This document shows positions 39,295 through 48,147 of a DNA stretch of 64,000 nt, in pieces. The position numbers and the translations under genes are program-made. Below the pieces are notes generated by a model. The model did no database searches. It saw only the letters and a list, made by a program, of their open reading frames with translations, and was not told the origin of the DNA. The stretch's first letter is position 1. The number at the start of each line of letters is the position of its first letter. This DNA comes from Ostreococcus mediterraneus. Lineage: Eukaryota; Chlorophyta; Mamiellophyceae; Mamiellales; Bathycoccaceae. The stretch is taken from positions 186,001-250,000 of the forward strand of contig WMKK01000014.1 in NCBI GenBank assembly GCA_012295225.1, in the 5' to 3' direction.

Positions 39295-41835
39295 ATGTCC
39301 ACGCGAAAGGAGCGAGAAAAGGCGGAGCAGGCGGAGGCGAAGCGGCTGGAAAAGGAGCAAAAGAAGGCTGCGCTCGCGGCGAAACGCGCGGCGCGCGACG
39401 CCGCCAAGGGCGAAAGCAAGGCGGATGACGATGCGGCAACGTCGGTGCGTTCGGATGATACCGCGGCTGAGGTGCGGGTGACGACGGCGGTGACGCATGA
39501 TGGGTGGAGCGAGGAGGAGGATTTACAGCTCATCGAGGGGTTGCGGGCGCGAGGCGTGAACCGGGAAGAAGGGACGAGTGATGCGGATCGATGGGAAGCG
39601 ATCGCGGCGTACGTTGATGGACGAACGGCGATGGAGTGCGTGAAACAGTATAGGGTGATGTTGGCGCGCGTGAAGCGTGCGAGGGAGAATGGAGTACGCG
39701 TGGCGAACGGGGAGACGCTTCCGGATGACGTGGTGAAGCGCGGGAAATCGAAACAACGTAAGATGTTGAGCGTGAAGCAAGAGCAAGAAGAAGCGGCGAG
39801 GAAGAAGAAAGAGGCGAGAGAGGAAGCGATGCGTGAAGCTCGAATTGCGGCGAATGGTGGACGTTTGAATGGGGAGGATTTGGGTTTTCATATTCGAAGC
39901 GGTCCAGATGCGAACCGGCGCGCCAACTGCAACATGGATATTCACATCGCTGGCATTCAGCTTTATGGTGGACGCGATGAGTTGATTCAAGATGGCATGC
40001 TCAAGCTCGTTTTTGGAACAAAGTATGGTTTAGTTGGACGCAATGGATGCGGGAAATCGACGTTGTTGCGCGCAATTTCCGAGCGCACCATTAAAATGCC
40101 CGAGTTTCTGCACATCATTCACGTCGAGCAAGAAGCGCAACCTGACGAACGATCTGCGATTCAAACCGTGGTCGAGACAGATCAAGAGCGGTTGTATCTA
40201 CTCGAAATGGAACAGCGCATGTTGGATGAAGAGCTTGACGTCATCGATGGGGTTGATTTGAATGAAGTGTATGAGCGCCTGGATGAAATCGACGCCGACT
40301 CGGCGTACGCGCGCGCTGGTCAAATTTTAGGCGGTCTCGGTTTCGACCCAGAAGAGCAACTCAAACCAACCAAAGATTTCTCTGGTGGTTGGCGCATGCG
40401 TATCGCTCTCGCATCGGCGTTATTCATGACACCTGATTTGTTGCTTCTTGATGAGCCGACAAACCACCTTGACGTCCACGCTTTGACGTGGCTTGAAGAG
40501 TTTTTGCGCAAATGGGAGAAGACTGTTCTCATCGTCTCTCACGATCGTGGTTTCTTGAACGATTGCACCACTGCAACTATTTTCTTACATCACAAGAAAT
40601 TACGCTACTACGGTGGTTCATACGATACTTTCCTCAAGGTGCGCGCGGAGCATCGCGCAAACGAAGAGGCGGTGCAACGCAACCAAGGTATGCGAGAAGC
40701 TTCGCTCAAGCAGTTTATTCAAAGATTTGGACAAGGACACAAAAAGATGGTGCGTCAGGCACAATGTCGCATGAAAATGCTCGAGAAACTCCAAACTGAG
40801 CGCGTTGATGTGGATTATGACGATCCATACTTGCGCATCAACTTTCCTTCGGCGCCGCCTCTACCGCCGCCGTGCATCTCCGTCATGAACGTGTCCTTTG
40901 GCTACGAAGGATACCAGACGTTGTACGAGGGCTTAGATTTTGGCTTGGATATGGATAGTAGAGTTGCCATCGTAGGGCCCAATGGGGCTGGTAAGTCGAC
41001 GTTTTTGAAGTTGTTGGAAGGTGATATCCTGCCCACCGAGGGATGGATTAACCGCCACACCAAGCTTCGCCTCGCTCGTTTCTCCCAGCATCACTTAGAA
41101 ACCATGGATTTGGAGCAAGATTGCGTGACTCACATGAAAAAGCTTGATGCTGAAATGCCACTTGAAACCGCTCGAGCATACTTGGGACGTTTTGGTTTAT
41201 CTGGAGAGCTTGCCACAAAGCCGATTCGCGTCTTGTCGGGTGGTCAAAAGTCTCGTCTCGCGTTTGCTGAATTAGCTTGGAAGCAACCGCACATTTTACT
41301 TTTGGATGAGCCGACGAACCACTTGGACTTGGAAACCATCGAGTCTCTCGCAATGGCGCTGAATAACTTTGAAGGCGGTGTTGTTTTGGTCTCTCACGAT
41401 GAGCGTTTAATCTCCCTCGTGGTTGATGAAATTTGGATTGTCACCAAGGGTGACATGAAGAGTAACCCACCAAAACCTGGTACGGTGTCCGTGTTTAATG
41501 GATCATTCGACGATTACAAGGCAAAATTACGCGACGAGTTCAGCGGCGGTAACTTGCTCACCGAAAAGCGCAAGGCGGCGCGAAAGAATAGCAAAAACGC
41601 CGAGCCAGAACCTGAACCCGAGGCTGCGCCGGTGAGCCCGCCGAAACCGCCGGGGAAAATTATGATGGACAACGCGTTCATGAAAGAAGTCAGTGCGGTA
41701 TCGAATCCGCAAGCGGCCGCCGATAGACCACCGCCAAGCAAATCAAAGTTTGTGCCCCCGCATTTGCGCGCACTTCAAGCCGCCTCGGAAGCCGATAGAG
41801 ACGACGAGAACGCCGACGACGCGTGGAATGAATGA
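39295..41835 (+). CDS. ABC-F ATPase with an N-terminal SANT/Myb domain
   Basis: Soluble twin-cassette ABC-F protein (GCN20/ABCF type), probably acting on ribosomes. From residue 247 it has Walker A GRNGCGKST, signature SGGWRMRIALASALF and Walker B LLLLDEPTNHLDVHAL. The linker is (HKKMVRQAQCRMKMLEKLQ), and cassette 2 has GPNGAGKST, LSGGQKSRLAFAELAW and LLLDEPTNHLDLETIES. Before this, residues 66-130 form a SANT domain: HDGWSEEEDLQLIEGLRARG and RWEAIAAYVDGRTAMECVKQ, close to the second SANT of zuotin/DNAJC2. A charged helix follows, and the C-terminus has SKFVPPHLRALQA. Product 846 aa; ATG 39295 (MSTRKEREKAEQAEAKR). The frame is continuous with no intron needed, so SANT and ABC parts are one gene. 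Confidence 0.93.
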   Translation: MSTRKEREKAEQAEAKRLEKEQKKAALAAKRAARDAAKGESKADDDAATSVRSDDTAAEVRVTTAVTHDGWSEEEDLQLIEGLRARGVNREEGTSDADRWEAIAAYVDGRTAMECVKQYRVMLARVKRARENGVRVANGETLPDDVVKRGKSKQRKMLSVKQEQEEAARKKKEAREEAMREARIAANGGRLNGEDLGFHIRSGPDANRRANCNMDIHIAGIQLYGGRDELIQDGMLKLVFGTKYGLVGRNGCGKSTLLRAISERTIKMPEFLHIIHVEQEAQPDERSAIQTVVETDQERLYLLEMEQRMLDEELDVIDGVDLNEVYERLDEIDADSAYARAGQILGGLGFDPEEQLKPTKDFSGGWRMRIALASALFMTPDLLLLDEPTNHLDVHALTWLEEFLRKWEKTVLIVSHDRGFLNDCTTATIFLHHKKLRYYGGSYDTFLKVRAEHRANEEAVQRNQGMREASLKQFIQRFGQGHKKMVRQAQCRMKMLEKLQTERVDVDYDDPYLRINFPSAPPLPPPCISVMNVSFGYEGYQTLYEGLDFGLDMDSRVAIVGPNGAGKSTFLKLLEGDILPTEGWINRHTKLRLARFSQHHLETMDLEQDCVTHMKKLDAEMPLETARAYLGRFGLSGELATKPIRVLSGGQKSRLAFAELAWKQPHILLLDEPTNHLDLETIESLAMALNNFEGGVVLVSHDERLISLVVDEIWIVTKGDMKSNPPKPGTVSVFNGSFDDYKAKLRDEFSGGNLLTEKRKAARKNSKNAEPEPEPEAAPVSPPKPPGKIMMDNAFMKEVSAVSNPQAAADRPPPSKSKFVPPHLRALQAASEADRDDENADDAWNE

Positions 41836-41950
41836 GTAGAGCTCTCACGAAAACAGAAATAATAATACAACACGAATTGAAATAATAAGAAATAACCTTC
41901 GAAAAGTGGCAGCAGCAGCGCGCTAAAACAATAATTTATCGATCGCCAAA

Positions 41951-42727
41951 CTATTTGTTTAGCGAATCTAAATCTGTTGGACTCGTGTTCCAACGTATGA
42001 TGCGCCAAGACATCAACGCCACCGCCTCTGAGACGCAGTCGACGAGCAACTCTGACACCGCGCCGTTTAATATCAGGTCTCCTTGCGGCGATGATCCGAG
42101 CACTGGGTCCCCTAAATCTAACTCTGCGAATTTACCCGCCACTTCTACTTGAGTTATTATAATTAACAACCCAATCGCGAAGCACCCCGACACCGCGGTG
42201 CGCTTGACTGCTTCGCGCAGCGTTCCGTCAAACGCCGCGCGTTCGTACGCTTTCCCAGCCAACGCGCCAACGACCCATACCGAGGCCATCTTTGATCCAT
42301 GCGCGACAGCAGGGATTAAATACGGTAAATTTCTCCACCGCGGCACCCAGGGCGCGGCGATGAGCCAACTCGGTCGGCTATGAGCGGCCAAGGCGATGAG
42401 CGCGACGAGCACTTGCGCAGATGTCGCCACCAAGGCGTCTGCAATCGGTAGTCCACGGTCGTGCTCGACCGCGCGACGGGTGAAGCGAGGTTTAATCTCA
42501 TCATTGCCAAACTCCACGCCTCGCTTGAACTCGGCGGCGACGTCGACGGAGAAATCTATCGGTTTTTCATCATCTAATCTGCGCTCAGAGGTTGACGTGT
42601 CCCGGGACGGGTCTTTATCCGCCACCTTTGCGCGAACGGTGGCGCGCGCGACGCGACGCGCGGTGCGCGCGCGTCGAACATGCACATTCGGAGCGCACGA
42701 TGCGGCGGATGGTGCGCAAGTTCGCAT
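41951..42727 (-). CDS. Plastid-targeted membrane protein of unknown function
   Basis: A 258-aa protein. The first 45 residues are Arg/Ala/Ser/Thr-rich with few acids (CAPNVHVRRARTARRVARAT), fitting a plastid transit peptide. Three or four hydrophobic segments follow: ALVATSAQVLVALIALAA, LPYLIPAVAHGSKMASVWVV, TAVSGCFAIGLLIIITQVEV, and a weaker one in LLVDCVSEAVALMSW. The segment between is acidic (PIDFSVDVAAEFKRGVEF). I do not recognise the family. Confidence 0.6.
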   Translation of the reverse strand: MRTCAPSAASCAPNVHVRRARTARRVARATVRAKVADKDPSRDTSTSERRLDDEKPIDFSVDVAAEFKRGVEFGNDEIKPRFTRRAVEHDRGLPIADALVATSAQVLVALIALAAHSRPSWLIAAPWVPRWRNLPYLIPAVAHGSKMASVWVVGALAGKAYERAAFDGTLREAVKRTAVSGCFAIGLLIIITQVEVAGKFAELDLGDPVLGSSPQGDLILNGAVSELLVDCVSEAVALMSWRIIRWNTSPTDLDSLNK

Positions 42728-42921
42728 GAAGCGCGACGGTTTGAGGGATTTGGATTATTTTTTGTCTTCGCGTGGCGGCGACGGAACTTTGCGCGATGAC
42801 TGTGTCTTTAAGGCGCTACTACTACGTTTGTGGTATTAAAAACCTGCATGATGTATATGACTACGGCTATCACGAGCATGCATGTGCCACGCCCCTGGCT
42901 GGCGCATCGCTCATGCGATGA

Positions 42922-43845
42922 CTAGAAATATTCCAATCCAAAGACGTGGCGGCGCAACGCTTCGACGAGCGGCATTTGAATCACCATCACCGGGCCTTGC
43001 CGCGCCGTGGCGGCCCAGTATCCGCGATATAAACCTTGCACACCACGCTTTTTGATGATTTCAATCGCTATTGCGATCGCCCCACGATCGTCACCGCTTG
43101 GTTTAGACATGACGAGCGTCTTGAGCGTGTCCACCGGCTGCGTCACCGTCTGCGCCACGCAGCCGCTTAAAAATGACGAGGTAAAGTGCAACGGCGGCGC
43201 GTCTTCACTGAACACCCCGCGCTGGAGCAACCAACGCTTGCTAAAATCATACGTCGCGAGTTGGGAGCCACTGAGCGTCATCGCTCGCGCCACGCACGCC
43301 CCAGTGCCGCGCCACAAGCCTCTTCGCACGCCCTCCTCTCGTGCCACTTCCTTAAAAGCCCCCAATGTCGATCGATACACGCACTCGTGCGATTGCATGC
43401 GGACGCGTATGACGTCAATTGGATTAAATACCAACGCCCCGACGCCTCCCGTAAACGCTCCAGCGCACAGTCGCGTGACGAACCCATCGCCGCCGACGAC
43501 CCGAAGCGTCTCGTCCCGAACGCTCGGGTACAACCCAATACGGAACCCCGTGTACGACAACCCGCGCATCCACGTCGCGGCCAATCCGGGAACGAACAAT
43601 CCTCGCACGAAACCGCGTTCGGCGTACGACTCCGCCGCGAGCGCGCTCGGTGCGCGCGATGTTTGCTGCGCGCGCACTTTTAGAATCTCCAGTGGGTTGA
43701 ACAACGTATCCGCGAGCGCGCATCCGACGCCCGCGGCGAGCCATTCGCGCGCGATGCGCGACGTGTGCGACAGCGGCGCGTCATCTGCGCGCGCCGCGTC
43801 CGGTGTCGACGCGCTGGCGGCGGCGTGCGCAGCGCTGCGCGTCAT
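42922..43845 (-). CDS. Mitochondrial carrier family protein
   Basis: Inner-membrane solute carrier of the SLC25 fold. The 307-aa protein has three repeats with the PX(D/E)XX(K/R) signature: FNPLEILKVRAQ, FNPIDVIRVRMQ and TQPVDTLKTLVM, each followed by the (G)-L-(Y/W)-R-G element (VRGLFVPGL, RRGLWRGTG, VQGLYRGYW). It resembles the dicarboxylate/uncoupling branch in general pattern; the substrate cannot be called. ATG 43845 (MTRSAAHAAAS) is the first in frame. It faces RbfA, 81 bp between starts. Confidence 0.88.
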   Translation of the reverse strand: MTRSAAHAAASASTPDAARADDAPLSHTSRIAREWLAAGVGCALADTLFNPLEILKVRAQQTSRAPSALAAESYAERGFVRGLFVPGLAATWMRGLSYTGFRIGLYPSVRDETLRVVGGDGFVTRLCAGAFTGGVGALVFNPIDVIRVRMQSHECVYRSTLGAFKEVAREEGVRRGLWRGTGACVARAMTLSGSQLATYDFSKRWLLQRGVFSEDAPPLHFTSSFLSGCVAQTVTQPVDTLKTLVMSKPSGDDRGAIAIAIEIIKKRGVQGLYRGYWAATARQGPVMVIQMPLVEALRRHVFGLEYF

Positions 43846-43926
43846 CTTCTGACGACTGGTTGTTTCTGGCCTCACTCATCGACTCGCGAGTGGGACCTCT
43901 GTGCGCGTCGCGCGTCGACGCACGCC

Positions 43927-44664
43927 ATGCGGGCGAACGCGCGCCGTCTAGCGAGCGCGTCGCACGCGTTCTCGCCCGCGTCGGTGCGCGCGGCGCTCGA
44001 GACCACGACGGTGGCGACGGCGGCGGCGCATTCGACGTCAGTGGTACCGAGCCCACGCATGACTGTCGCGACATTCGCGCCGCAAAGTCGCGCGTACGCC
44101 ATCGCGCGGCGACCGATCGAGGTCGAACGAGCGACGATTGATCAGGACAAGGCGCAGATTCGCGCCAGCGCGCAGATTCGTCGAGCGCTCATGCAGGTGG
44201 TGCACGTCGAGCTCGCGCACAAGTTTGACCGCACGGGTGTCAACGTCATGGATGCGCGCGTGTCGAGAGATTTTAAAGTCGTACACGTGTTGTATGGGAG
44301 TTCTCGAATGGGTGAAGAACACATCGCTGGGAATGCGCTCGAGCGGAATGCGCAGAGAATTCGAGTGATGGTGTCGAAGATGTTGAAAATGAAACATACG
44401 CCGCGGTTGGTGTTTCGATTTGAAGGCGCGCGGAGCGCGGCGCAGTTGGAGTTTGAGGATGCTTTAGCGCGCGCTGGACGCGAGAGAGAGCTCGAAGGTG
44501 CGTGGTTGCGTGATGCAGATGATGTAAATAATGATGACGACGACGACGACGACGACGATGACGATGATGAAGTAGAGGATGACGACGAGGACTCGTCTTC
44601 GTCTTCGTCCTCTTCGTCTTCATCGAGTAGCAGTTCGTCTTCGTCTTCGCGCAGGAAAGAGTAG
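43927..44664 (+). CDS. Organellar ribosome-binding factor A (RbfA)
   Basis: Helps 30S maturation in plastid or mitochondrion. The 245-aa protein has an Ala/Ser/Arg-rich targeting sequence (MRANARRLASASHAFSPAS, about 55 residues). The KH-like RbfA domain follows: AQIRRALMQVVHVELAHKFD, VNVMDARVSRDFKVVHVLYG, AQRIRVMVSKMLKMKHTPRL, VFRFEGARSAAQLEFEDAL. The last 45 residues are a run of Asp then Ser (encoded by GAC and TCG/TCT microsatellites), absent from the bacterial protein. Plastid versus mitochondrion is not decided. Confidence 0.85.
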   Translation: MRANARRLASASHAFSPASVRAALETTTVATAAAHSTSVVPSPRMTVATFAPQSRAYAIARRPIEVERATIDQDKAQIRASAQIRRALMQVVHVELAHKFDRTGVNVMDARVSRDFKVVHVLYGSSRMGEEHIAGNALERNAQRIRVMVSKMLKMKHTPRLVFRFEGARSAAQLEFEDALARAGRERELEGAWLRDADDVNNDDDDDDDDDDDDEVEDDDEDSSSSSSSSSSSSSSSSSSSRRKE

Positions 44665-44727
44665 GGGTTTTGGACAGTATTATTACAGCGTGTATGTATT
44701 AATAAAACATTAGTGTACATGATAGCG

Positions 44728-45639
44728 TTACCACTTCGCGCGAGGACTTAATGTACCCGCACTCGGCGTCACTCCCGGCGGTAAGACGACGCCCGAAGAC
44801 CAATGCACCGCCGGCGGCATACCTTCGTGCCGTCGCGCGTACGTCACGCCTTGGTCATTCGTAAACCCCTCCGCGTCGTTCGACCCGCGCTGATTGACTT
44901 CCACCGCTTCCGGTACTTCGCTAAATTTCAACCAACAGTCACCTGGAAAGTGCTCGTGCGCGTCGGGCTCAAAGCATCGAAACGTCTCCTTCTCGCGCTC
45001 TGGCGGCATCGGGCACCACACAAACACGTTACACGGCAACGCCTCCGCCGTCGTCGCCGTCCTATTTCGCACCACGTGATCCTTACATCTTTGTGCACAC
45101 TCTTCTACGGTTCGCGATGTGTGATGAATCCCCCAACGCACGGCGATACCGTCGTACGACGCGTGATGTTCAATCCAAGCGACGCTCGCCTCGCGCGCCG
45201 CCGCCGAAACATCGAATTCCACATTCGTCGCGCTCTCAATCAAGCACGTCATGTTCACGTGCGCGTAGCCATCTACCGCGGGAGACCCACATTCGCGAAC
45301 GCGCGTCGTCGACGACGTTGCGACCGCATCTGGAGAGAATATCCTAAAACGCTGCGTCGCTTTGGCGGCGTCATCCTCGACGACCAACCTCGGCGCGTCA
45401 ACTTTTTGCATCGCCTGCCGCGCGCTCGCGTCCACGAATGCCGACGCCGATGTATCGTCTAAATTAACCCCATCCATGCCCGCATCGATGGCGTCGACGA
45501 CGGCGGTTGCGCGGCGATTCACCCCAAGACTAAATTTGACGCTCTCATTCAACACATTCAACGCCAAGACGACGACGAGACCGATGCGAACGAGCTTGGA
45601 TGTCAACGAAGTCGACGATAGCGGTGCGATGGGCGACAT
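44728..45639 (-). CDS. Membrane-anchored secretory-pathway protein with a Cys-rich (PAN/apple-like) domain
   Basis: A 303-aa protein, MSPIAPLSSTSLTSKLVRIG at the N-terminus, with a signal anchor at about residues 16-30 (VRIGLVVVLALNVL). The rest should be luminal. Cys residues cluster in VECAQRCKDHVV, ALPCNVFVWCPM, FRCFEPD and GDCWLKFSEV, in the pattern of PAN/apple modules (xxxCAxxCxx...CxxFxWC...CxLK). No enzyme motif seen. ATG 45639 is the first in frame (upstream only TTG). It faces the poly(A) polymerase gene, 106 bp between starts. The domain call is tentative. Confidence 0.65.
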   Translation of the reverse strand: MSPIAPLSSTSLTSKLVRIGLVVVLALNVLNESVKFSLGVNRRATAVVDAIDAGMDGVNLDDTSASAFVDASARQAMQKVDAPRLVVEDDAAKATQRFRIFSPDAVATSSTTRVRECGSPAVDGYAHVNMTCLIESATNVEFDVSAAAREASVAWIEHHASYDGIAVRWGIHHTSRTVEECAQRCKDHVVRNRTATTAEALPCNVFVWCPMPPEREKETFRCFEPDAHEHFPGDCWLKFSEVPEAVEVNQRGSNDAEGFTNDQGVTYARRHEGMPPAVHWSSGVVLPPGVTPSAGTLSPRAKW

Positions 45640-45745
45640 GCGTGCGTAGCCGCGCGCGACCGCGGCAGCGGCGTCGATGTGTGCGGAAAGAGTTGACTGC
45701 AATAATCAAAAAAGATCCTCAGAACGCGGCGCCGATTTCTTCGTC

Positions 45746-47581
45746 ATGTCGACGACGACGACGGATGCGTTCTCGAGGGTGATCTCGAACGCGCCACCGA
45801 CGGAGATGGACGTGAAGCAGTCGGCCGAGCTCGACGCCAAGTTGCACGAGCTCGACGTGTACGAATCGCCGGATGAGTGCTCGAGACGGGAGGAAGTGTT
45901 GGGGGAGCTCAACGCGCTCTTACAAGAGTGGGTGCGCGAGTCGAGCGCGAGGAAAGGGATCACGGAGGACATGAGACCGAGGTGTAACTTGTACACGTTC
46001 GGATCGTATCGATTGGGCGTGCACGGGCCGGCGGCGGATATCGATACGTTGTGTTTGGGACCGAGGCACTTGACGCGAGAGGATGACTTTTTTGGCGTGG
46101 AGTGGAACGACTACGAAGGGTCGTTTTATGACGTCATGCGCAAACATCCCGGGACAGATTCGATCGTGCCCGTGAGAGATGCGATTGTTCCGGAAATTAA
46201 GACTGTGTTTCGGGGCTTTGAGATTGATATGGCGTACACGTCGTTGCCGTCGTATACGAGCGTGCCCGAGGATTTAGACGTGTGTCAAACGTCTGTGTTG
46301 TTGAATTTAGACGATCCCGGGGTGAAGTCTTTGAACGGTTGCCGGGTAGCGGATCAGTTGTTGCGCGTCGTGCCCAATCATGACTCGTTTCGCGTGGCGT
46401 TGCGCACGTTGAGATTGTGGGCGGCGAGACGCGGGGTGTATTCAAACGTCGTCGGTTTCTTCGGTGGGGTCAACTTGGCAATTTTAGTCGCACGCGTGTG
46501 CCAGCTCTACCCAAACGCCGCACCATCGATGATTGTGTACTCATTCTTTCAATTATGGAGCACGTGGCAATGGACAACGCCGGTGATGCTGGTGCCGATT
46601 GAAGACGAAGGTTTGCCCGGGATGCGCGTGTGGGACGAGCGCGTGAACAAGGCGGAGAGATACCAATTGATGAAGATTTTAACCCCGGCTTATCCGGCGC
46701 AAAACTCCACTTTTAACGTCAGTGTCAGCACGCTCGAGGTTTTGAAGAAGGAATTCAAACGCGGCAAGGAGGTGTCTAAACTCATACTCTTGAACAAGTC
46801 GAAATGGGACGATTTGTGGATCAAGCTTCCATTCTTTTCCCTGTACAAAAATTACTTGCAAGTCACCGTGAGCGCGAAAACGCCCGAGGAATTCAAGACA
46901 TGGGAAGGTTGGGTCGGTTCCCGTACGAAAATCTTGATTCAATCGATTGAAAATTGCACGGGCGGCATGATGTTGGCTCACCCAGGAACGGCGCGTTACA
47001 AGGATCCGGAGTGGAAGGGCGGCGAAGATTGCCACGTGATTTACTTTTTAGGACTGTTCCCATCTGCGTTGAAGAAGGAAAAGAAGGAAAAGATGTCAAT
47101 GAATCTGAATCCTGCGGTGGAAAACTTTCAGATGACGGTGACGTCGTGGATGGATCGAGCCACGGGGGAGTCAAATTGGGTCCCCGGTATGTCGGCGCAA
47201 GTCAAACACGTAAAGAGAAAAGAATTACCAACCTTTGTCGCGGACGAAATTAAAGGGTACGAGAAGGACGTGTGGGTACCACCGAAAGTTGTCGCCGAAA
47301 AAGTCGAAGACGAAAGTTCAAACGGCAAAAAGCGTCGCAGCAATGGTGAAGACGGCGAGGATGGCGACGGCGGCGTCGAAGACTCGGCGGCGGCGTCTTC
47401 AAAGAAGGCGAAGAACAACTTGAGTGCGAGTGACATTAGTAAAATCGGCGACGAAAATACTGAACATGACGACTCACTCGTCCCCGAGCACGATTCAATA
47501 GAAACAGCAGCGACGGAAGACATCGCAAAGCGCGGCGGCGGCTTAAAGGTCTCCTTCGCCGCCGCGTTGTCCAAAAAGTAA
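45746..47581 (+). CDS. Canonical nuclear poly(A) polymerase
   Basis: Adds poly(A) tails to cleaved pre-mRNA. The 611-aa protein has the nucleotidyltransferase site NLYTFGSYRLGVHGPAADID with Asp98 and Asp100, and the third catalytic Asp161 in FRGFEIDMAYTSL. The central domain (VPNHDSFRVALRTLRLWAAR, GFFGGVNLAILVARVCQLYP, WTTPVMLVP, MKILTPAYPAQNSTFNVS) is the PAP signature. An RNA-binding C-domain follows (FFSLYKNYLQVTVSAK, WVGSRTKILIQSIE, CHVIYFLGLFPSALKK), then a basic nuclear tail (NGKKRRSNGEDGE). ATG 45746 is the first in frame. Confidence 0.96.
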   Translation: MSTTTTDAFSRVISNAPPTEMDVKQSAELDAKLHELDVYESPDECSRREEVLGELNALLQEWVRESSARKGITEDMRPRCNLYTFGSYRLGVHGPAADIDTLCLGPRHLTREDDFFGVEWNDYEGSFYDVMRKHPGTDSIVPVRDAIVPEIKTVFRGFEIDMAYTSLPSYTSVPEDLDVCQTSVLLNLDDPGVKSLNGCRVADQLLRVVPNHDSFRVALRTLRLWAARRGVYSNVVGFFGGVNLAILVARVCQLYPNAAPSMIVYSFFQLWSTWQWTTPVMLVPIEDEGLPGMRVWDERVNKAERYQLMKILTPAYPAQNSTFNVSVSTLEVLKKEFKRGKEVSKLILLNKSKWDDLWIKLPFFSLYKNYLQVTVSAKTPEEFKTWEGWVGSRTKILIQSIENCTGGMMLAHPGTARYKDPEWKGGEDCHVIYFLGLFPSALKKEKKEKMSMNLNPAVENFQMTVTSWMDRATGESNWVPGMSAQVKHVKRKELPTFVADEIKGYEKDVWVPPKVVAEKVEDESSNGKKRRSNGEDGEDGDGGVEDSAAASSKKAKNNLSASDISKIGDENTEHDDSLVPEHDSIETAATEDIAKRGGGLKVSFAAALSKK

Positions 47582-47863
47582 CACGACGTCGACTCCGCGG
47601 TCGTTAGATGATGAATATATTTTAATAGCCACGTACTACATTATGTTGAATATTCTTCTTTTTTCTTTCATTCGTTCATTATATCACGAACGTCGTCGTC
47701 ATCACGCGTCAACGTGCGTGCGTGCGTTCGAGGACAATAAATTCTACCCATAACTTTTCCCACCATACCCCTTTCGGACGGCCCGGACAATTTTCCGTGT
47801 TTATACCCCTCGTTCGAAACCCGCGTCGCGTATTTAGCGACGTTCCGCCGGAAAAACGGAGAC
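47582..47863. other. Poly(A) polymerase 3' region and tRNA upstream region
   Basis: Contains an AT-rich 3' stretch (47605-47690, probable transcript end) and a TATTTA element at 47831, about 33 bp before the tRNA 3' half, which could serve as a TATA-like Pol III element. No gene. Confidence 0.4.
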
Positions 47864-47977
47864 ATCAACAGGTCCCGAGTTCAATTCTCGGAGGGCCCTG
47901 CGTCGTGCGGTCGCAGCGCACGCGTGTGCCTGCGCCCTCTTGGGTTCTTAGCTCAGTGGTAGAGCGGTTGACTGCAG
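47864..47977 (+). tRNA. Circularly permuted tRNA-Cys(GCA)
   Basis: The 3' half precedes the 5' half. 3' half, 47864..47899: A38, anticodon-stem TCAAC, variable AGGTC, T-stem CCGAG, T-loop TTCAATT, CTCGG, acceptor AGGGCCC, and discriminator T73. A 42-nt spacer (47900..47941) follows. 5' half, 47942..47977: acceptor GGGTTCT, TA, D-arm GCTC AGTGGTA GAGC, G26, GTTGA, then CTGCAG with anticodon GCA. Joined at position 37/38 the halves give exactly 72 nt. All four stems pair, with two G-U pairs in the acceptor, and U73 is the tRNA-Cys determinant. Flanks AAAAAC (47852-47857) and GTTTTT (47983-47988) also pair, as expected for a circularised precursor. CCA is not encoded. The B box thus lies before the A box; T5 at 47984 may terminate Pol III. 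Confidence 0.92.
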
Positions 47978-48147
47978 GATATGTTTTTGCCAACCGTCGC
48001 GATTCCGCGAAACGCTGCGTTGAAGGGATGTGAGATGCAAGGTGTTCAAGCACGTGACGCGATTTAAGCGTCGAGGATGACCAACGTACGTTTCGCGCGC
48101 GTGGCGATGCGCGCGCGCGCGCGATGACTAAAGAATTGACTGTAGTA

